DNA from: Chthoniobacteraceae bacterium
GTDB lineage: Bacteria; Verrucomicrobiota; Verrucomicrobiia; Chthoniobacterales; Chthoniobacteraceae
NCBI GenBank assembly: GCA_028293625.1
Contig: JAQGOL010000030.1
Location: forward strand, 62,001 to 126,000
DNA length: 64,000 nucleotides
Reading direction: 5' to 3'
This document shows, one piece after another, positions 42,753 through 51,032 of this stretch (positions are counted from its first letter, which is position 1; every line of letters begins with the position of its first letter). The notes under the pieces are model-generated. The model searched no databases, was not told the DNA's origin, and saw only the letters and a program-made list of their open reading frames with translations. The translations under genes were made by a program, and so were the position numbers.

Positions 42753-45700
42753 TTACTCCGCGAATAAATGATGCAAGTCTTCGAGGGTGAGGCTCTGGGC
42801 AAACTTCTCCTCGCCCAGCACATCATCCGCCAGCGCACGCTTGCCAGTCTGCAAGGCGCGGATTTTCTCTTCGATACTGTCTTTAATCAGCAACCGGTAG
42901 GCCATGACTTTGTTTACCTGGCCGATCCGATGGGTTCGATCGATTGCCTGGTTTTCCACCGCGGGATTCCACCATGGATCAAATAGAACCACGTAACTTG
43001 CCGCGGTTAGATTCAAACCGAATCCGCCCGCTTTCAACGAGATAAGAAAGACAGCGGCGCCTTCGTGCGCCTGGAACTCGCGCACCAGGTTGCCGCGGTT
43101 TTCGGTCTTGCCTGCGAGGTAATAAAGCGGCCAGTTTCGCTTCTCAATTTCAGCGCGCAGAATGTCGAGCATTTCGACAAACTGGGAGAAGACGAGCACC
43201 TTCTGGCCTTCTTCAATCAGCGGCTCGAGCTGTTCCATGAGCGCATCAAGCTTGGCGCTGGCGGCTTTGGATTCGGGCTTAACCAGGCGCGGATGGCAGC
43301 AGATCTGGCGCAAGCGCATCAGCGAAGTGAGGACATGGAAGCGTTCCTTCGCCAGCTGTTTCTGGGTCGTGACATGCAGAAGCATCTGTTGGGCGCGTTT
43401 AAGCTCCGCGCGGTACAAGGTGCGCTGTTCGCCTTCCAGTTCACAGTAAAGATCTTCCTCCACACGATCAGGCAGATCGGTGGCAACCTGCGCCTTGGTG
43501 CGCCGCAATACAAATGGACGCACCCGCGCAGCCAGACGGCGCCGGGCAAAAGGATCGTCTTTTGAATCGTATAGCTTGGCGAATTGCGCGCGGCTGCCAA
43601 GGGCGCCCGGCATGGCAAACGACATCAGGCTCCACAGGTCAAGGAGCCGGTTTTCGATCGGCGTGCCGCTAAGCACAAGGCGATGGGCCGAACGCAGGGA
43701 GCGTGCAATCTGGGCCGTGGCGGAACTTGGATTCTTAATAAACTGGCCTTCATCGAGGATCACGGAGAGGAAGGCGATGGAGGCGAGCGCTTCGCCCATT
43801 GAACGAAGTTGCGCGTAGTTGATGACGTGCAGATCGGCACTGGCGGTCTGTTTGGCAAGCAATTGAAGATCGCTTCCATGCCAGACGCGGACCCGGGTTC
43901 CGGGCAGGAAACGCTCGGTTTCAACCCGCCAGTTATCGGCAACGCTCTTTGGACAGATCACCAGCGAGGGCAGAGCGGCCTCCGAGCCGGGCCTTCCGCG
44001 CAGCCACGCCAGCCAGGTCAATGTCTGGAGCGTTTTACCCAAGCCCATGTCATCGGCCAGAATACCGCCGAAATTATTGACGCTCAGGTAAGCAAGGAAA
44101 TGGAATCCTTCGATCTGGTAAGGACGCAGATCGGCGCGGATCACAGCGGGCACATCGGGCATGACTCGCGCCTGAAGTTCGGCGGCGCGGCGCTCGATCT
44201 GATCGCATTGTTCAGCCGGCAGGAAACGGCGGGCCGCTTTGTCGGCAAGCTGCAAGGCATGGAGGCGCTGCGGTTCACTGGAAAGATCGCTTGCGCTGAG
44301 TCCAAGCCGGGAGAGCTGTTCGTCGTCCTGCTCGGTCAATTTAAATTCAAGTCGGCGCCATCCCTTGTTGCCAAGGCGCACCCAGCCGCCGCGGGCATCG
44401 AGCAGAAGTTTAAGCTCTTCCTTGCTGAGCTCGGTTTCGGAAACATCGAGCACCACCCGCAGGTCAAACCAGTCAACACCCGCCTCTTCCACATCGAGCC
44501 GGACGGAACCCGCCACGGCTTCTTTTTGAAAGGAAGCGAGTTCGCCGCGTAGTTCGACAGGGATGTTGGAGGGAAGCAGTTTAAGCCAGGCCGAGAAAGT
44601 GTCCGCGAACTTGCGCGTTACCTTAAAATGCCAATGCGAACGATGCTCATCCCATTTGAGAGCGAGCGGTTCGAGCAGGACCGGAAGCGGGGCAAGGGCG
44701 GACCGATCGTAATAAATGTCCGGATCGTTGGAAGGCTCGTCATCGCTGGCACGCCGCCAGCCATCCGGCGTATAGACCATGCGCAATGCGCCATCGTTGG
44801 ATTCGGCGATCGCTTCAAGAATACAGCTCTCCTCTTTGGCGCCAGCCCAGGTCGGCTGCACATCGCAACGGATAAACGGTTTTACCTCAATGGTGCGGAC
44901 TTTTTCGCGGAGACGAGTCGGCAGTTCCACACCAAGCCGGCGCAGGAATCGAACACCATGACCGCTTTCCAGCGCGGGCGCCGGAATGCGTGCCTCGGCG
45001 CCGGGATCGATGGCGCGCGCGTCGACTTCAGGACCGGTCCAGATGGCGTCCCGGGTGAGGTAATAAGTGGGTACCCCTTTGGCTACAAAGAGGAATGGGC
45101 CGGCATGCGAGCCGTCCGGGAGCACCAGGCGCAGCTTGTAATCCTCGCTTTCGTCGTAAACAGGCGAGAGATCCCAGCGCAAAGGCTCCGCGGGATGCGC
45201 CATCGGCATGCCATTCTCGGCAACCAGCCGGCTTGCAAGCCATGGGACACGCAGGATTTCATTCAGGATCCCGCTCGCATCGGCCTCAAAATAACGCAAT
45301 GAGGGCTCCATTCCGAACTCGGCGCGTTCCACAAGGCGCTGGCAAAGAAGCGCCGCCTCCGGTGTGCATTCACTGTCAGGTACATTGGCCAGCGCCTTGA
45401 ACTGCGGCGGCTTCATCGGCGCAAACTCCGGTTCACCCGCCCGCCGAGATTCGATGATCGCCTGGCCTGAAGTGAAGCGAAGCCGCAAATCGAGTTCGCG
45501 CGGCGGAGAGACCGGGACATCGTCATGGAGATGGGAAAGCAATTTTTTCCAGCGCTCCACATCGCGCTCGCGTTTCCATTGTTCGACCCGGTCGCGCACC
45601 GGCCCCGGGTCGCTCACCGGTTCCATGAAAAAGGGAATCCGAACCGAGCGTTCCTCGAGAAAAAGGACGAGGTAAAGCCAGAACTCGCGTTCATTGGCAG

Positions 45701-46259
45701 GCAAAGCGGGCCAGATGGCAACCCGATCCCTCGCAAATCCCGGCACATCGAGATCAAGGGAATCGAGATCTTCGCTTTGAAGCACCCCGTTTTTTTTCAC
45801 CTGGGCAAACGCCTGGCCGATCGCGCCGAGGTATTCGAGTTCGGAAACGCTCAGCTTGCGCTCGTGGGCGGCTTCCAACTCGGCGGTAAACGGGCTTACC
45901 GTCTGCTTTTTGGGAGCAACCGGTGGAACGTCGGGGGTTTCGGAGGCAGCTTCCGCGGCCGGAACAGGGGCCACAAGCAACGATTTCATCAACGCGTACG
46001 TGTGGCGGCATTGGGACCCGGTCGAGCAGCTGCAGGTCTCCACCCATCTATTGCTGCCGGGTTCATACACCACCACGGTGCGGTAAGATCGTGAGCCGGT
46101 GACTTCAGCGCTGAAACTTTCACCACCAGCGTGTTGAGCAATGTCCTGCACAGCGCCCCCGACAAAATAGGCCATCCCCTTCCGGGCTGTCGCAGGCGAA
46201 AATCCGCGCAAAAACTTGTGTGCGGCAGCGCGTGCAGCGGCCGAGATTACGAAAAACAT
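42753..46259 (-). CDS. SNF2-family helicase with SWIM zinc finger
   Basis: A 1,168-residue Swi2/Snf2 DNA translocase. It has an N-terminal SWIM zinc finger (Cys76, Cys78, Cys84, His86 in 'CSCSTGSQCRH'), a long middle region, and the two ATPase lobes from about 700. Motif I is DDMGLGKT (about 735), motif II reads DEGQ instead of DEAH/DEAQ, and the second lobe has 'VLVFSQFVEMLDIL', 'LISLKAGGFGLNL' and 'DRTHRIGQ'. Role: chromatin-like nucleoprotein remodelling or repair, unproven in bacteria. A TTG at 46295 is the farthest start; ATG 46259 is chosen. It lies 112 bp downstream of ftsZ. Confidence 0.87.
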   Translation of the reverse strand: MFFVISAAARAAAHKFLRGFSPATARKGMAYFVGGAVQDIAQHAGGESFSAEVTGSRSYRTVVVYEPGSNRWVETCSCSTGSQCRHTYALMKSLLVAPVPAAEAASETPDVPPVAPKKQTVSPFTAELEAAHERKLSVSELEYLGAIGQAFAQVKKNGVLQSEDLDSLDLDVPGFARDRVAIWPALPANEREFWLYLVLFLEERSVRIPFFMEPVSDPGPVRDRVEQWKRERDVERWKKLLSHLHDDVPVSPPRELDLRLRFTSGQAIIESRRAGEPEFAPMKPPQFKALANVPDSECTPEAALLCQRLVERAEFGMEPSLRYFEADASGILNEILRVPWLASRLVAENGMPMAHPAEPLRWDLSPVYDESEDYKLRLVLPDGSHAGPFLFVAKGVPTYYLTRDAIWTGPEVDARAIDPGAEARIPAPALESGHGVRFLRRLGVELPTRLREKVRTIEVKPFIRCDVQPTWAGAKEESCILEAIAESNDGALRMVYTPDGWRRASDDEPSNDPDIYYDRSALAPLPVLLEPLALKWDEHRSHWHFKVTRKFADTFSAWLKLLPSNIPVELRGELASFQKEAVAGSVRLDVEEAGVDWFDLRVVLDVSETELSKEELKLLLDARGGWVRLGNKGWRRLEFKLTEQDDEQLSRLGLSASDLSSEPQRLHALQLADKAARRFLPAEQCDQIERRAAELQARVMPDVPAVIRADLRPYQIEGFHFLAYLSVNNFGGILADDMGLGKTLQTLTWLAWLRGRPGSEAALPSLVICPKSVADNWRVETERFLPGTRVRVWHGSDLQLLAKQTASADLHVINYAQLRSMGEALASIAFLSVILDEGQFIKNPSSATAQIARSLRSAHRLVLSGTPIENRLLDLWSLMSFAMPGALGSRAQFAKLYDSKDDPFARRRLAARVRPFVLRRTKAQVATDLPDRVEEDLYCELEGEQRTLYRAELKRAQQMLLHVTTQKQLAKERFHVLTSLMRLRQICCHPRLVKPESKAASAKLDALMEQLEPLIEEGQKVLVFSQFVEMLDILRAEIEKRNWPLYYLAGKTENRGNLVREFQAHEGAAVFLISLKAGGFGLNLTAASYVVLFDPWWNPAVENQAIDRTHRIGQVNKVMAYRLLIKDSIEEKIRALQTGKRALADDVLGEEKFAQSLTLEDLHHLFAE

Positions 46260-46371
46260 GGGTTGTGAGTCTAGGGCAGCGAAGCTTTCGGGCAAGCGTC
46301 ACTCTCCAAGAAAATTCTCAGACCGGATTTCCCCCCTTCCGGAGGCTCGCGAAGAGAGACAAATGACGGCT

Positions 46372-47670
46372 TTACCGCCCCTGCCCCGCCTTTGCATTGC
46401 GGCGCAAAAAGGTGGGCACATCGAGATCCTGGCCATCGACGATAGTCGGCTCGCTCTTTTCAAAGCGGCCCCGCGTGGCCGGTTCAAACTGCACCTGCGC
46501 CGGTTCAGGGAGGCGCTGCGGTGGATGGATATCATCGGATTCCTCCGCGGTGCGGGAGACATTGCGCACATTCAGTCCGGTCAAGGGAGCCGTAACAAGC
46601 GGGCTGTAGGCTTCAACCACCACTGGGGGGGCAATTGGCTCGGCTTTTTTGATTTCCAAATGCGCGGGAACCCGCCTTGGCACCGCAACCTCCACCGGGA
46701 TCGGCTCGCCCAAGGCACTTACAATAACAATACTGAGCCGCTCCCCGAGTAGCGGATCGATCGCCGCGCTGAACAGAATCCGAGTCCGTTCGCCGATATG
46801 CCGATTAAACTCCGTCATAAAGAGCTGCACCTCATCAAGGGTGAGGTTCCGGCCGGCCGCGACGTGGATTAGCACATTATGCACATCGGACAATAATCTG
46901 CCCCGATCCATCAGCGGACTTTGAAGCGCTCGCTCAAGGGCCGTCAAAGCGCGATGAGTGCCATCGGCCTCTCCCAACCCAAAGAGGGCACGCGCATTCT
47001 GGGCGCGCAACGCCGCGGCAACCTGGGCAAATCCGGCATGAATGAGGCCGCGCCGCCGCATCAGCGCCGTTATCGAGCGCATTGCCTGGCTTAAGATCAG
47101 GTCCGCCATCGCGAACGCTTCGCGCAACTCCGTGCCGGCGGAAACCGTGGAGGCCATCTTGTCGTTCTCAAAACAAATCACAAGGTCGGCGTAACTTTCA
47201 AGCGTGGCCAGCGTTTCCTCCGCAAGCGCCCGCCGGCGTTCTCCTTCAAAGCTAAACGGCATCGTGGCGAATACGATCACCAACGCCTCCTGCTCCTGGC
47301 CATAAGCAGCCACCAAAGCCGCGGCACCTGATCCGGTCCCACCACCGAGTCCCATGCAGACAAACAACAGATCCGCTCCATCAATGGACGCGCGAATCTC
47401 CTCGGCCGATTCCTCGGCGGCACGATAACCAAGCTCCGGATCGCCTCCCGTGCCAAGTCCCTGGGCAACCCCCGTGCCGAGCAGCACCTTGAGCGCCGCC
47501 TCCGAGGAGTCAAACATTTGGGAATCGGTATCAAGCACAACGAGATCCGTGGCCGGCACTCCATCGCGTTGCAGCCGATTTAAAAGGTGGTTTCCCGCAC
47601 CGCCGAGCCCAATGACCTTGATACGAAGATCCGCCGTGGATGATTGGGCGCTGCCAGGTAATTCGATCAT
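46372..47670 (-). CDS. ftsZ: Cell division protein FtsZ with altered T7 loop
   Basis: A 432-residue tubulin homologue. The GTP-binding half is present: 'IKVIGLGGAGNHLLNRL', tubulin signature GGGTGSG (109-115) and a T6 region reading ENDKM. The C-terminal conserved peptide LDVPTFLRR is also present, after a linker of about 80 residues. The T7 loop, which in other FtsZs reads N-x-D-x-x-D and completes the active site of the neighbouring subunit, reads H-A-G-F-A-Q (211-216), so the Asn and both catalytic Asp residues are gone. The flanking sequence aligns in frame, so this is no frameshift. It is the last dcw gene, 117 bp after ftsA. Confidence 0.9.
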   Translation of the reverse strand: MIELPGSAQSSTADLRIKVIGLGGAGNHLLNRLQRDGVPATDLVVLDTDSQMFDSSEAALKVLLGTGVAQGLGTGGDPELGYRAAEESAEEIRASIDGADLLFVCMGLGGGTGSGAAALVAAYGQEQEALVIVFATMPFSFEGERRRALAEETLATLESYADLVICFENDKMASTVSAGTELREAFAMADLILSQAMRSITALMRRRGLIHAGFAQVAAALRAQNARALFGLGEADGTHRALTALERALQSPLMDRGRLLSDVHNVLIHVAAGRNLTLDEVQLFMTEFNRHIGERTRILFSAAIDPLLGERLSIVIVSALGEPIPVEVAVPRRVPAHLEIKKAEPIAPPVVVEAYSPLVTAPLTGLNVRNVSRTAEESDDIHPPQRLPEPAQVQFEPATRGRFEKSEPTIVDGQDLDVPTFLRRNAKAGQGR

Positions 47671-47787
47671 AAGAGGAAAAAACCAATCTGAAGGTGAAGG
47701 AACCCGCGCATCGTGAACAAATGCTGCCTCTTCGGCAACCGCCGACCCTAAAAAGAGTCCGATTGCCCGAACCCGTCCCCGCCTGAT

Positions 47788-48993
47788 TTAACCAAAAATC
47801 CGCAGTTTGCGACTGAATCGCGAAAACCAGCCGCGCGGTTTTTCCCCCTGCATGGCCTGCGCGTATTTCACCAGGCCGATTGCGGTGGAAAACTGCGGAT
47901 TTTCGAAGGGCGAAGTGATTCCTCCAACGGTGTGGGAATGGCTCAAATGGACAGGCATCCCAAACACTTCTTCAGCAAGTTGATCAATTCCTTTTATCAG
48001 CGAGCAACCTCCCGTTAGTAAAAGACCGGACCCAAGAAAATGCAGGATATTGCCTTTTTCGAAATCGCGCTTAAGCAACTCGAAGATCTCCCGCACCCGG
48101 CAATGGATGATCGTGTTAAGCATTTCGCGATCGAGTTCACGCCCTGAAAACCCGGTTTCATCCTTGAGCACGACCCGGTCGCCGGGCCGCGATTGCCCAA
48201 GCAACACGCTTCCTTCCTCAATCTTAAGACGTTCGGCGCGTGCCATCGGAATCCGCAATCCAAGGGAAATATCGTTGGTGATATGATCGCCTCCGACCGC
48301 CAGGCAACGGCTGTATTTGACCGCGCCGTCGATATAAACGATGTAACCGCTGGTGCCGCCGCCCATATCGATGACGAGGGCGCCGAGGTTTTTTTGATTC
48401 AGATCGAGCATGACCTGGGCGGCGGCCAGCGGAGCGAACACGACGGCTTCGACATTGATATCCAGCTCTTTAACGCAGCGGATACTATTCTTTATCCGTG
48501 TTCCAACCCCGTGAATGATGTGGAAGTCCGCTTCCAGCTTGCGGCCCATCATTCCAATCGGGTTTAGCACACCGTCTTGTCCATCGACGTAATAATGCTG
48601 AAGGACCGAATGCACAAACTGGTTGGCCGGCGGAATGGAGACTTCGCGCGCCGCGGCTTGCACCTCTTCAAAATCTTCTTCGCAGATCTCTTCCCGATCC
48701 TCGGGGATGTCGACCGACCCGCGATTATTGAGGCTTCCAATATGGCTGCCCGTCACCGCAAGCAGAACGCTGCGGATCATCACGTCACTTTTTTCCTCCG
48801 CATCAGCAAGCGCTTCACGCACGCATTTCCCGGCTGTCTCAAAATCGACAATCTCGCCCTTGCGCACGCCGCGCGAGGGCGATTGGCCGACTCCAAGGAT
48901 TTTCACCGAGCCATCCCGGCGCGTTTCCCCGACAACGGCGCATATTTTGGATGTTCCGATTTCGAGCCCAACAACAATGTCTTCACTAGCCAT
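47788..48993 (-). CDS. ftsA: Cell division protein FtsA
   Basis: A 401-residue actin-like membrane tether for FtsZ. The N-terminal 'VGLEIGTSKICAVVGE' and central 'LGALVIDMGGGTSGYIVY' are the ATP-binding phosphate loops, and the SHS2/1C domain follows 'VDFETAGKCVREALADAEEK'. The C-terminus 'RGWFSRFSRKLRIFG' is the amphipathic membrane-targeting helix. Its start overlaps the end of ftsQ by 8 bp. In the usual third phosphate loop the motif reads GGCSLI. A complete FtsA argues that the FtsZ system is in use. Confidence 0.94.
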   Translation of the reverse strand: MASEDIVVGLEIGTSKICAVVGETRRDGSVKILGVGQSPSRGVRKGEIVDFETAGKCVREALADAEEKSDVMIRSVLLAVTGSHIGSLNNRGSVDIPEDREEICEEDFEEVQAAAREVSIPPANQFVHSVLQHYYVDGQDGVLNPIGMMGRKLEADFHIIHGVGTRIKNSIRCVKELDINVEAVVFAPLAAAQVMLDLNQKNLGALVIDMGGGTSGYIVYIDGAVKYSRCLAVGGDHITNDISLGLRIPMARAERLKIEEGSVLLGQSRPGDRVVLKDETGFSGRELDREMLNTIIHCRVREIFELLKRDFEKGNILHFLGSGLLLTGGCSLIKGIDQLAEEVFGMPVHLSHSHTVGGITSPFENPQFSTAIGLVKYAQAMQGEKPRGWFSRFSRKLRIFG

Positions 48994-50095
48994 TGGCGCG
49001 AAATGGTTTCCGGATCGAATCGAGGCTTCTCGGCAAGGGCGCTTCGGATTTGCGCCGCGTCGGGGAAGCGGATTCTTTTTTCACTTTTGGGGCGGGCTCT
49101 TTTTTGGAGGACCCTGATTTACCGGAAGCACTCTTTTGAGCCGACTGTTTGGCGGCCGGCGGTTTGGCTGGCTCGACTTTGGCGGACGGAACCTCTGAGG
49201 CGTCGTCGGATTCGACCACGGGATCCACGAATGTGACAGGCATGTTGCGTTCCACCAAAAGATTCACCGTCTGGATGCCGCGATGGCTTGGCTCGAGATG
49301 ATCAAGAAGGCGGTTAAGCCGTTCAAGTTGAAGATCCACCCGGTCGAGCCCGAATGTGATCTCGGATCGGGTCTGGGAAAGCACTTTCAAACAGTAACCT
49401 TTTGAAATGTCGATCAGCCGGGCCTGGAACCGCGTGCTGTCGGCATTGAGCCGGACGAGTTCAAGCGCAGCTTGCATTTCAAGGCTGTGAACACGCTGCC
49501 CGGCTGCGAGGTTATCCATTTCCACGCCGGTGATCACCGGCATGTGCAAATATTCCGGCAAGACCGTTTTCGAATGCATCACAATGCCGTGGGCATCGAT
49601 AAGAAACGATTTTTCAGAATCGAGCGGGTTGGTTTCGCCTTTGGCGCAGACCCACGCCAGCGGCCGGCGTTCATTGATGGTGACATTCAAACGATTGGGC
49701 AGGACCCGCTGGATTTCCACCCGCTCGGCTTGCGGCAGCCGGATCAGGCCTTCGCGCGCCTTGGCCAGGTCGATTTTGAAGATATTGCTCCCCATCATGA
49801 TTCCGCCCGCGCTGACAATCTGTTCGCGGGTGATGGCGCCATCGGTGGAGATCCGCAGATCGCTGAGAAAATAATCCGGGTTCTCCCAGAGAAATTTTTT
49901 GAGCGCTGTCTTGCCGCCGACATAGGCGCCAATGCCAAGCCCGGCGATGAGCAGGAATTTAAAGCTGAAAGCCAGAATGGTGCGGTTGCGTTGGGAAACC
50001 GCGACGTCGTGACGCACGGTGACCTCAAGCAACTGTTGCTGCTTGCGCTGACGCGTATTCGAGACGCGCCGATTGCGGGCTCGGGTGTTACTCAT
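48986..50095 (-). CDS. ftsQ: Cell division protein FtsQ/DivIB
   Basis: A 369-residue bitopic protein of the divisome that links FtsZ-ring assembly to septal peptidoglycan synthesis. The cytosolic N-terminus is basic (about 1-40), a transmembrane helix spans about 42-64, a POTRA domain follows ('YFLSDLRISTDGAITREQIV') and then the FtsQ beta domain. The C-terminus (about 305-369) is a long Pro/Ala/Lys/Ser-rich tail not found in most FtsQ proteins. ftsQ lies 5 bp after the ddl stop and overlaps ftsA by 8 bp. Confidence 0.9.
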   Translation of the reverse strand: MSNTRARNRRVSNTRQRKQQQLLEVTVRHDVAVSQRNRTILAFSFKFLLIAGLGIGAYVGGKTALKKFLWENPDYFLSDLRISTDGAITREQIVSAGGIMMGSNIFKIDLAKAREGLIRLPQAERVEIQRVLPNRLNVTINERRPLAWVCAKGETNPLDSEKSFLIDAHGIVMHSKTVLPEYLHMPVITGVEMDNLAAGQRVHSLEMQAALELVRLNADSTRFQARLIDISKGYCLKVLSQTRSEITFGLDRVDLQLERLNRLLDHLEPSHRGIQTVNLLVERNMPVTFVDPVVESDDASEVPSAKVEPAKPPAAKQSAQKSASGKSGSSKKEPAPKVKKESASPTRRKSEAPLPRSLDSIRKPFRANG

Positions 50096-50100
50096 GAAGT

Positions 50101-51018
50101 TTAATGGAAGCGGGTAAGAGAAAGTTCAATGATCCGGGCACAGAGCTCCGGATAACCAATGCCATGCGCGGCGGCGGCTTCAGGCAGAAGACTGACCGGT
50201 GTCATGCCGGGGATGGTATTGACCTCAAGCACAAATGGTTCGTCCTGTCCGCTTAAAACGAAGTCGACCCGTGAATAGACTTGCAGATCGAGCGCACGAT
50301 GCGCGGCCAGAGCCAGCTGCTGAACTTTGGCTGTCAATTCCGGACTCAACGCCGCGGGGCAAAAATGGTCAGCCCCCGCCGCGTTTGGATTCAGGAAAGG
50401 ATATTTGTTGGCGAAATTATAAAAATCATCTTTTGCCACAATCTCAATGATCGGGAGCGCGAGATCGCCGACGACACCGACCGTCAGCTCCCGGCCAGGA
50501 ACAAATTTTTCCACGAGCAGTTCATTTCCGTGGGTGCGTGCCTGAACAAGGCTTTTCTCAAGCGACGCCGGTTCTTTCACAATGTAGATCCCAACACTTG
50601 ATCCTTCCTTTGGCGCTTTAATGACAAATGGAAGCGATAATGTTGGTTCGGCTCCGTTACGCAGAATCTCAAATTCCGCTGTCGGTACACCACGTTCAAC
50701 CAATCGTTGTTTGGTGGCAATCTTGTCGATGGCCAGTTCGCTGCCCGCAACGCCTTCCCCGGTATACGGCACATTGCGCGCCTCCAGGATCCGCTGGATC
50801 TGCCCATCCTCGCCGAAAGTGCCGTGGATGACGTTAAAAGCGATTTCGGTTCCGGGCGGAACAATGAAGTCGGGGCCGTCCACGTCGACGCCGGTCACGT
50901 CAGCGCCAAGGCTGCGGAGCGCTTCCATTACGCCTTCCCCGGATTTTAGGGAGACTTTCCGTTCTGAACCAGGGCCGCCTAAAAGAACGGCAATCCGTTT
51001 GTTGCGAAGATCAATCAT
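50101..51018 (-). CDS. ddl: D-alanine--D-alanine ligase
   Basis: A 305-residue ATP-grasp enzyme that makes the D-Ala-D-Ala dipeptide for MurF. Landmarks: 'IAVLLGGPGSERKVSLKSGE', 'PFVIKAPKEGSSVGI' (ATP lid) and 'FVLEVNTIPGMTPVSLLP' (Mg ligands and substrate loop). ATG 51018 gives a standard N-terminus; a TTG at 51036 overlapping the murC-murB stop as TTGA is an alternative. In chlamydiae the ligase is fused to MurC, whereas here it is separate and adjacent. Confidence 0.95.
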   Translation of the reverse strand: MIDLRNKRIAVLLGGPGSERKVSLKSGEGVMEALRSLGADVTGVDVDGPDFIVPPGTEIAFNVIHGTFGEDGQIQRILEARNVPYTGEGVAGSELAIDKIATKQRLVERGVPTAEFEILRNGAEPTLSLPFVIKAPKEGSSVGIYIVKEPASLEKSLVQARTHGNELLVEKFVPGRELTVGVVGDLALPIIEIVAKDDFYNFANKYPFLNPNAAGADHFCPAALSPELTAKVQQLALAAHRALDLQVYSRVDFVLSGQDEPFVLEVNTIPGMTPVSLLPEAAAAHGIGYPELCARIIELSLTRFH

Positions 51019-51032
51019 GTTAAGAGGTCGGT

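Noticed and set aside
46257-46295. TTG at 46295 as the start of the SNF2 helicase
   Set aside because: ATG 46259 is in frame 12 codons later and needs no rare start; the extra residues have no clear role.
47023-47040. FtsZ T7 change caused by a local frameshift
   Set aside because: Residues before and after the loop align with other FtsZs in the same frame, and the whole 432-residue frame is intact.
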